NCBI RefSeq assembly: GCF_013694095.1
Contig: NZ_JACEFB010000017.1
Location: 1 to 64,000, forward strand
From: Thermogemmata fonticola
GTDB taxonomy: Bacteria > Planctomycetota > Planctomycetia > Gemmatales > Gemmataceae
Direction: 5' to 3'
DNA: 64,000 bases
The notes under the pieces were generated by a model. That model saw nothing but the letters and a program-made list of their open reading frames with translations. It was not told where the DNA came from and did no database searches. Shown here one piece after another: positions 61,020 through 64,000 of this stretch. The translations under genes and the position numbers were made by a program. Within the stretch, counting starts at the first letter, position 1. Each line of letters starts with the position of its first letter.

Positions 61020-61490
61020 ATGGCTCTGACGTTAACTTCACCGGCATTTAGCCACGGCGGCGAGATTCCCACGGAATACACTTGTGAAGGGCCGGATGTG
61101 TCCCCGGAGCTGCGCTGGTCCGGTGCGCCTCCCGGAACGCAGAGCTTCGCCCTGATCGTGGATGATCCCGATGCGCCCGATCCCGCGGCGCCCAAGATGA
61201 CCTGGGTGCATTGGGTGCTCTACAACCTACCCGCGGACTGCACCGGCTTGGCCAAGGATGTCCGCCAGTTGCCGGCGGGGACCTGTGAAGGACTCAATGA
61301 CTGGAAACGCACCGGCTACGGCGGACCTTGCCCCCCCATCGGGCGGCATCGCTACTTCTTCAAACTGTACGCTCTAGATACCGTCCTGCCGGATTTGGGC
61401 ACGCCGACCAAGGACCGGCTCCTCCAGGCCATGCAAGGCCACATCCTGGCTCAGGCGGAACTGATGGGCACCTATCAGAAGAAGAAATAG
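61020..61490 (+). CDS. YbhB/YbcL-type PEBP-family protein
   Basis: The 156-residue product has the phosphatidylethanolamine-binding-protein fold motifs: CEGPDVSPELRWSGAPPGTQ (about residue 22), IVDDPDAPDPAAPKMTWVHW (about 45), GYGGPCPPIGRHRYFFKLYALD (the GxHRY...LYALD signature). AAGGAGGGAAG lies just before the ATG at 61020. No signal peptide is present. The ligand is unknown, and the family includes kinase-inhibitor homologues without demonstrated kinase targets in bacteria. Confidence 0.93.
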   Translation: MALTLTSPAFSHGGEIPTEYTCEGPDVSPELRWSGAPPGTQSFALIVDDPDAPDPAAPKMTWVHWVLYNLPADCTGLAKDVRQLPAGTCEGLNDWKRTGYGGPCPPIGRHRYFFKLYALDTVLPDLGTPTKDRLLQAMQGHILAQAELMGTYQKKK

Positions 61491-61588
61491 GGAGCGTGCG
61501 CCGGGGGTGGGTTCTGCCTCCTCCCCGGACGGGTGAAGGAGGCGGAGGGTTTGCGGCAGGGCCCAGGAGCACACGGTTTTCCGGATGC

Positions 61589-61732
61589 ATGATGTGGCTA
61601 GCGGGCTGCCGACCCAAGCGGCGGATCGACCCCGGCGGCCTGGAGGAGTGGTACGGCAGCAACGGCGTAATCCCACGCTGCTCCGCCCTGGGCCAAGTGC
61701 TGCGTCAGCCCTGTGACACTGGGGAGTCCTGA
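61589..61732 (+). CDS. Possible small protein preceding the sigma gene
   Basis: A 47-codon frame with protein-like composition (PKRRIDPGGLEEWYGSNGVI) ends two bases before the ATG of the ECF sigma gene, so it could be translationally coupled to it. There is no good ribosome-binding site, and the frame is open far upstream. It may be only a leader. Confidence 0.28.
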   Translation: MMWLAGCRPKRRIDPGGLEEWYGSNGVIPRCSALGQVLRQPCDTGES

Positions 61733-61734
61733 TC

Positions 61735-62334
61735 ATGGCCGAACCCACACCCCCGCGCGATGACCGCGATCTCGTCGCCGCCTATCAGGCCGGCAGTGAT
61801 ACGGCCGCGCAGATTCTCTTCGACCGCTATTGCGAGAAGTTGCTCCGCTTGGCTCGCCGCCGCATCGGCCAGCGCCTCCTGAAACGCATCGACCCGGAGG
61901 ATGTGATCCAATCCGCCTTCCGCACCTTCTTCGTCCACCTGCGCAAAAGCGACTTCAGCTTTGCTGAGGAAAGCGATCTGTTCAAGCTGCTCGTGCGGCT
62001 GACGGTGCACAAAACCCTCCGGCAGATCGCCCACCACCGGGCCGCCAAACGCGATCCCGCCCGCGAAGTCGTGAATGTTTTGGACGACCGGGACCTGATG
62101 GAACAGTTGATCTCCCAGGAGCCGCCGCCGGAAGCGGAAGTGACCCTCGTGGAAGAGATGGAGCGCTTCTTCGCCCGCCTCTCCGACTTCGAGTGCAAGG
62201 TCCTGGAACTGCGCTTGCAGGGATATTCCACCTCCGAGATCGCCCAGAAGCTCCAAACTTACGATCGCAAAATCCGGCGGGTCCTGGAACGGATCGAAAA
62301 GCTGGCCCATCAGCACGCCGCCGAGTCCGGCTGA
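61735..62334 (+). CDS. ECF-like RNA polymerase sigma factor
   Basis: The 199-residue product has sigma region 2 in QILFDRYCEKLLRLARRRIG and RIDPEDVIQSAFRTFFVHL (about residues 23-65) and region 4 in LSDFECKVLELRLQGYSTSE, then IAQKLQTYDRKIRRVLERI (about 145-185), the planctomycete ECF-like pattern. It differs from the sigma factor at 1742, which has a longer, more basic linker. GGGGAG precedes the ATG. Target promoters are unknown. Confidence 0.88.
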   Translation: MAEPTPPRDDRDLVAAYQAGSDTAAQILFDRYCEKLLRLARRRIGQRLLKRIDPEDVIQSAFRTFFVHLRKSDFSFAEESDLFKLLVRLTVHKTLRQIAHHRAAKRDPAREVVNVLDDRDLMEQLISQEPPPEAEVTLVEEMERFFARLSDFECKVLELRLQGYSTSEIAQKLQTYDRKIRRVLERIEKLAHQHAAESG

Positions 62335-62371
62335 CCGGAAATGCGCTCTTCCCGCAGCGTCAGCCCTGGGA

Positions 62372-62557
62372 TCACACCGTGGCCTTCGCGACAGCGAGGT
62401 CCTGGAGTGCTGTTTTGAGTCTGGTCTCATATTCGGCTTCGAGTTCCTGGCGGATTTGTTTTTGGATCTTGTCCTTTTCTGGTTCCAGCTCGTGTTCTGT
62501 TTTTTGGGTCAGCTCGGTTGCGAGCCGGGTGAGTTCTTCCCTCTGTCGGATTTCCAA
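62372..62557 (-). CDS. Short coiled-coil frame, possibly a fragment
   Basis: The 61-residue frame is a highly charged helix (RQREELTRLATELTQKTEHE, KQIRQELEAEYETRLKTALQ) consistent with a coiled coil. The only nearby start is TTG at 62557, and the frame continues upstream without an ATG, so it may be the tail of a decayed gene rather than a complete one. Confidence 0.35.
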   Translation of the reverse strand: MEIRQREELTRLATELTQKTEHELEPEKDKIQKQIRQELEAEYETRLKTALQDLAVAKATV

Positions 62558-62822
62558 TTCGGGGAGGATGTAAAATAGAACACAGCGATCAGGGTGCCTG
62601 CGGTGAGGGTGCGCCTAGTAAGAATAGGATTCAACTGGTCATTGGAGTCTCCTGGGAACGATTACGAATGCGTCTTGGGAAGAATTGTTTCGCTCTTAAT
62701 GTCGACCTATGCTTCGTGCAAGTTGTATGCGGTCTTGTGCGTTGGTGTTGCTCTTTTGTGGTTTTGCCCTGCGTTGTTGCGGGGTGGGATTGGACAGTGG
62801 TAAGATCGGGTTGTAAGGGTGC

Positions 62823-62846
62823 GATTTTTGCTACGTAGCAAAAATC
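62823..62846. promoter_or_regulatory. 24-base perfect palindrome
   Basis: The half site GATTTTTGCTAC is followed at once by its reverse complement GTAGCAAAAATC, with no spacer. The palindrome lies about 75 bases upstream of the zinc-ribbon gene at 62920. It fits a dimeric repressor site better than a terminator, because no T-run follows on either strand beyond the arms. Regulation is inferred. Confidence 0.55.
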
Positions 62847-62919
62847 TCCTTTCCAGAGGTCCGATGTCATTTACCTGAACCAGTCCTGAACCCGTGACTG
62901 TCCAAAAGGAGGTGCTGCT

Positions 62920-63381
62920 GTGCCGCTTTCGTTCTTCTGTCCGTTTTGCTCGGCCCGTTTGCTGGTGGCCGATCACATGGTTGGACGCCAGGTTCAGTGC
63001 CCGAATTGTGGTGAACGGCTTCTGATTCCGGAGCTATCACCTCCGCCGTCGTCTTCGGGTCCTGCCGAGGTCCCGAGTTCCAGTTCTCCGGTACCAAGGT
63101 CTCTGCCTCCAGTTCCGAATCTCCCGGAGCCGACGGTCATTTACCAACCGGTCGTGGTGCAACCGCCCCTGTCGAGTCCGTTTGACTTTTCCGAAGCGAC
63201 TAGTCCGCCCAGTCGGATCACCATCACTCATCGTCACAGTGACTCGTTCGGGACAGCCTTCGGGAGTTCCTTCGGGAGTGCGCTGGGCGGCTTTCTTGGC
63301 TCAATGGTCGCTGTTGCCATTGTTCTTATTGTGCTTCTCGGTCTGTGTTTGCTCACCGCCGTGTTTTCCGGGTTAAAGTAA
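62920..63381 (+). CDS. Zinc-ribbon protein with a C-terminal membrane helix, probably 3'-truncated
   Basis: The 153-residue product has a CPFC-x17-CPNC zinc ribbon (residues 7-30), a Ser/Pro-rich linker with a short Ser/Gly region (SFGTAFGSSFGSALGGFLGS), and one membrane helix (MVAVAIVLIVLLGLCLLTAV, about 129-149) right before the stop. Translation should be efficient: AAAAGGAGG is 6 bases before the GTG start. Related planctomycete proteins often continue beyond the helix into a beta domain, and such a domain appears in a different frame downstream, so the gene may be broken. Confidence 0.72.
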   Translation: MPLSFFCPFCSARLLVADHMVGRQVQCPNCGERLLIPELSPPPSSSGPAEVPSSSSPVPRSLPPVPNLPEPTVIYQPVVVQPPLSSPFDFSEATSPPSRITITHRHSDSFGTAFGSSFGSALGGFLGSMVAVAIVLIVLLGLCLLTAVFSGLK

Positions 63382-63464
63382 AGTCAGAGGACCACCCCCG
63401 TCCCGTAGGGTTACACCGGACGAATCCGCCCGCTACCAATGGTGCTTTGGTTCCGAACAGTTAG

Positions 63465-63640
63465 GGGCAAACGTCCAAGGATCCCAAGATCGCCAAAACG
63501 ACGCCGTCGGTTCCTCCGACGACCGAGGCTTCCAGCTGGGTCGATGTCAGTCAGGTTGCCTTACGTCATGGCGACTTGCAGGTCCGTGTCTTCCGTGTAG
63601 CGATTGGTAAGGTGGTCCTCGAATATCTGTTTGAGTTGGC
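63465..63640 (+). pseudogene. Fragment of the extracytoplasmic domain of a zinc-ribbon protein
   Basis: A frame without start encodes TTPSVPPTTEASSWVDVSQV and then ALRHGDLQVRVFRVAIGKVV (about 63495-63620), which looks like the start of the domain found after the membrane helix in planctomycete zinc-ribbon proteins (WVD-x-S...GDVxVRV...VxIGKV). It is preceded by a stop in the same frame, and the likeness ends near 63640, where it runs into the 3' end of a leftward gene. It is probably the remnant of the gene at 62920 or of a paralogue. Confidence 0.5.
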
Positions 63641-63705
63641 CTTCTCCGCGAGGCACCGGCTGGCGGCCTCGCTCGAACGATTGCGGGCATTCCGCCGTCC
63701 CAAGT

Positions 63706-64000
63706 TTATTCCGACAGCGGAATGGGAACGAGCAGGCTTTCCAGCGGCGCGGGCCGGCCCTGGGCTTCCAGGAGGAAGCGCTCGATGGGGAAACGGCGCT
63801 GGAGTTCGCAGCGGGGGGAAGCAGCATGGCGGCTGCGCACGAGGGTGAGGGCGGGCAAGGGTTGAGGGGAGGCCAGCAGCAGGAAGAATTCGCGGGTTTC
63901 CTTCTCTCCGGTCAGGATATCGACGATCCGAAATGCCTCCGCCTCCCGCGGGGTCAGGATGTGCTCGCCCCTTTTCAGGAACCCGCCCCGATTGGTTTCC
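63706..64000 (-). CDS. Hypothetical protein, 5' part beyond the right edge
   Basis: The - strand frame is open from the window edge to a TAA at 63706-63708, giving the last 97 residues of a protein. The visible part reads LTPREAEAFRIVDILTGEKE, then TREFFLLLASPQPLPALTLV and ELQRRFPIERFLLEAQGRP, with normal coding composition. There is no membrane helix. The family is not recognised. Confidence 0.65.
   Translation of the reverse strand, partial: ETNRGGFLKRGEHILTPREAEAFRIVDILTGEKETREFFLLLASPQPLPALTLVRSRHAASPRCELQRRFPIERFLLEAQGRPAPLESLLVPIPLSE

Larger units (their letters stand above)
62335..62919. other. Intergenic region with two small frames and a palindrome
   Basis: Apart from the weak 61-residue coiled-coil frame and the palindrome listed separately, a 34-codon frame (62700-62804) begins MSTYASCKLYAVLCVGVALL and could encode a single-helix peptide, but it lacks a clear ribosome-binding site. 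AAAAGGAGG near 62907 serves the gene at 62920. Confidence 0.4.

Noticed and set aside
62700-62804. 34-residue single-helix peptide
   Set aside because: It starts with a hydrophobic stretch but has no ribosome-binding site and no neighbour that would support it. Mentioned only in the gap description.
63561-63827. Leftward 88-codon frame at the right edge
   Set aside because: The leftward frame ending at 63706 and open to the window edge has clearly better coding character in the same stretch.

Overview
The window reads as a piece of a planctomycete chromosome, most likely from the Gemmataceae. This is inferred from gene content, not from a marker gene. The evidence is high GC with strong GC3, two DUF1549/DUF1553 cytochrome-like proteins and a DUF1501 protein, PQQ-type beta-propeller paralogues, TDAGL-type leucine-rich repeats, zinc-ribbon/proline-rich membrane proteins, two ECF-like sigma factors, and a secreted glycine-zipper protein. 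I found no rRNA, tRNA, CRISPR array or intact insertion sequence.

Layout. 1-10.5 kb: a partial gene, NAD(P)H-hydrate dehydratase, an ECF sigma factor, a zinc-ribbon membrane protein, a large secreted lyase-like protein, and a tightly overlapping set (glycosyltransferase, hotdog thioesterase, prenyltransferase-like protein) followed by a LolD-type ATPase. 10.8-20.6 kb: mostly exported proteins (LRR protein, two PQQ-propeller paralogues, glycine-zipper lipoprotein, SH3-like protein, DUF1549/DUF1553 protein) and two small proteins. 21-25.8 kb: the sulfate importer genes cysTWA, with no substrate-binding protein beside them, divergent from a membrane-anchored formylglycine-generating enzyme. 26-40.3 kb: a receptor-type Ser/Thr kinase, an orphan phage-type ERF recombinase, a PIG-L deacetylase, housekeeping genes (hisI, apt, greA), an FHA protein and two membrane-linked serine proteases. 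40.7-47.3 kb: a DUF1501 + DUF1549/DUF1553 pair, an amidohydrolase and a GNAT protein.

The most interesting part is 48.7-58.2 kb. Five co-directional genes encode a membrane-anchored pseudokinase, a low-GC exported protein, a dynamin-like GTPase, an Hsp70/actin-superfamily ATPase and a protein whose C-terminus looks like GrpE. The GTPase plus Hsp70-like pair recalls the SrfC/SrfB pair of proteobacterial srfABC loci. The arrangement suggests a multiprotein machine in which an Hsp70-like ATPase with its own nucleotide-exchange partner works with a membrane-acting GTPase under a dead-kinase sensor or scaffold. Its function is unknown.

The intergenic DNA is also unusual. Short tandem repeats recur, several of them duplications of a gene's last codons across the stop codon. 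There are five copies of one octamer at 22-23 bp spacing, a 22-bp RNA-type hairpin whose only non-Watson-Crick pairs are G-U, a 24-bp perfect palindrome, and an orphan stretch with the look of a structured RNA. 58.4-64 kb holds a BON protein, a GT-C-like membrane protein, a PEBP-family protein, a second ECF sigma factor, a zinc-ribbon gene that seems broken from its C-terminal domain, and a partial gene leaving the right edge.
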